Shown here one piece after another: positions 63,913 to 64,000 of a stretch of DNA of 64,000 nt. The DNA is from Nematopogon swammerdamellus (lineage: Eukaryota; Arthropoda; Insecta; Lepidoptera; Adelidae). Made by a program: the position numbers and the translations under genes. Numbering within the stretch: the first letter of the stretch is position 1; the number at the start of each line of letters is the position of its first letter. The notes under the pieces were generated by a model, which saw nothing but the letters and a program-made list of their open reading frames with translations, was not told the origin of the DNA and did no database searches. Where the stretch lies: positions 11,371,741 to 11,435,740 of the forward strand of contig OX336348.1 of the NCBI GenBank assembly GCA_946902875.1, in the 5' to 3' direction.

Positions 63913-64000
63913 CGACAATTTTTAAATTTTGAGATTTATATTGAAAAAAATTCTCTGCGAAAAGGGTCACAATTTGACATTAACAAAACTGGCAAAAGCG
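63913..64000. other. Sequence upstream of the candidate gene
   Basis: AT-rich, no repeat recognised. It presumably holds 5' untranslated sequence of the minus-strand gene and continues beyond the window. Confidence 0.4.

Overview
This is a eukaryotic, repeat-dominated window, most likely from a moth or butterfly. The lepidopteran call is inferred from the repeat types: Helitrons ending in a GC hairpin plus CTAG with a 5' TCCTACTAATATTATAAA end, several insect non-LTR retrotransposons, 5S-derived SINEs, and AT-rich filler. There is no prokaryotic gene organisation. Almost all protein-like signal belongs to dead or truncated mobile elements, and only one interval (59.9-63.9 kb, minus strand) looks like a host gene.

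Layout. 1-5.1 kb: an interspersed repeat with TATG tracts carrying a Helitron filled with a ~68-bp minisatellite, followed head-on by a second array. 5.2-7.8 kb: four non-LTR (LINE) remnants. 8.8-13.2 kb: another minisatellite Helitron and a 977-bp tandem repeat containing a MITE. 13.2-13.9 kb: a 5'-truncated LINE. 13.87-22.5 kb: the largest copy of an unusual element made of a short unique end, ~60 copies of a 130-bp repeat, the C-terminal end of a PIF1-like helicase, and a long fold-back terminus. 23.9-26.1 kb: the best-preserved reverse transcriptase. 26.1-28.5 kb: AT-rich repeats with a 388-bp palindrome. 28.8-31.1 and 36.1-38.1 kb: two inverted copies of the helicase/fold-back element. 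31.2-35.9 kb: more Helitron arrays and an inverted copy of the 977-bp repeat.

39.1-47.7 kb: one minus-strand LINE (endonuclease plus reverse transcriptase) split by about 5.7 kb of nested insertions (Helitron, interspersed repeats, tandem repeat, 5S-type SINE, fold-back). 47.7-53.75 kb: a fourth helicase/fold-back element, itself interrupted by a 2.9-kb TG...CA insertion. 53.8-56.2 kb: a LINE ORF1-like piece, a LINE C-terminus and a GC-rich R1-clade reverse transcriptase fragment. 56.8-59.8 kb: repeats, a LINE C-terminus and a CA microsatellite. 59.9-63.9 kb: two exons with matching splice sites and phase encode a candidate secreted Ig-like protein; the intron is packed with SINEs and Helitron ends.

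The most notable system is the helicase/satellite/fold-back element. Four copies share one architecture. Two of them can be compared with unoccupied copies of the same target elsewhere in the window, which shows that the unit has moved. All four are non-autonomous because they keep only the last ~125 residues of the helicase, and the copies that can be compared carry stop codons. Density, nesting and inverted duplications would suit a W chromosome or heterochromatin, but the sequence alone does not establish that.
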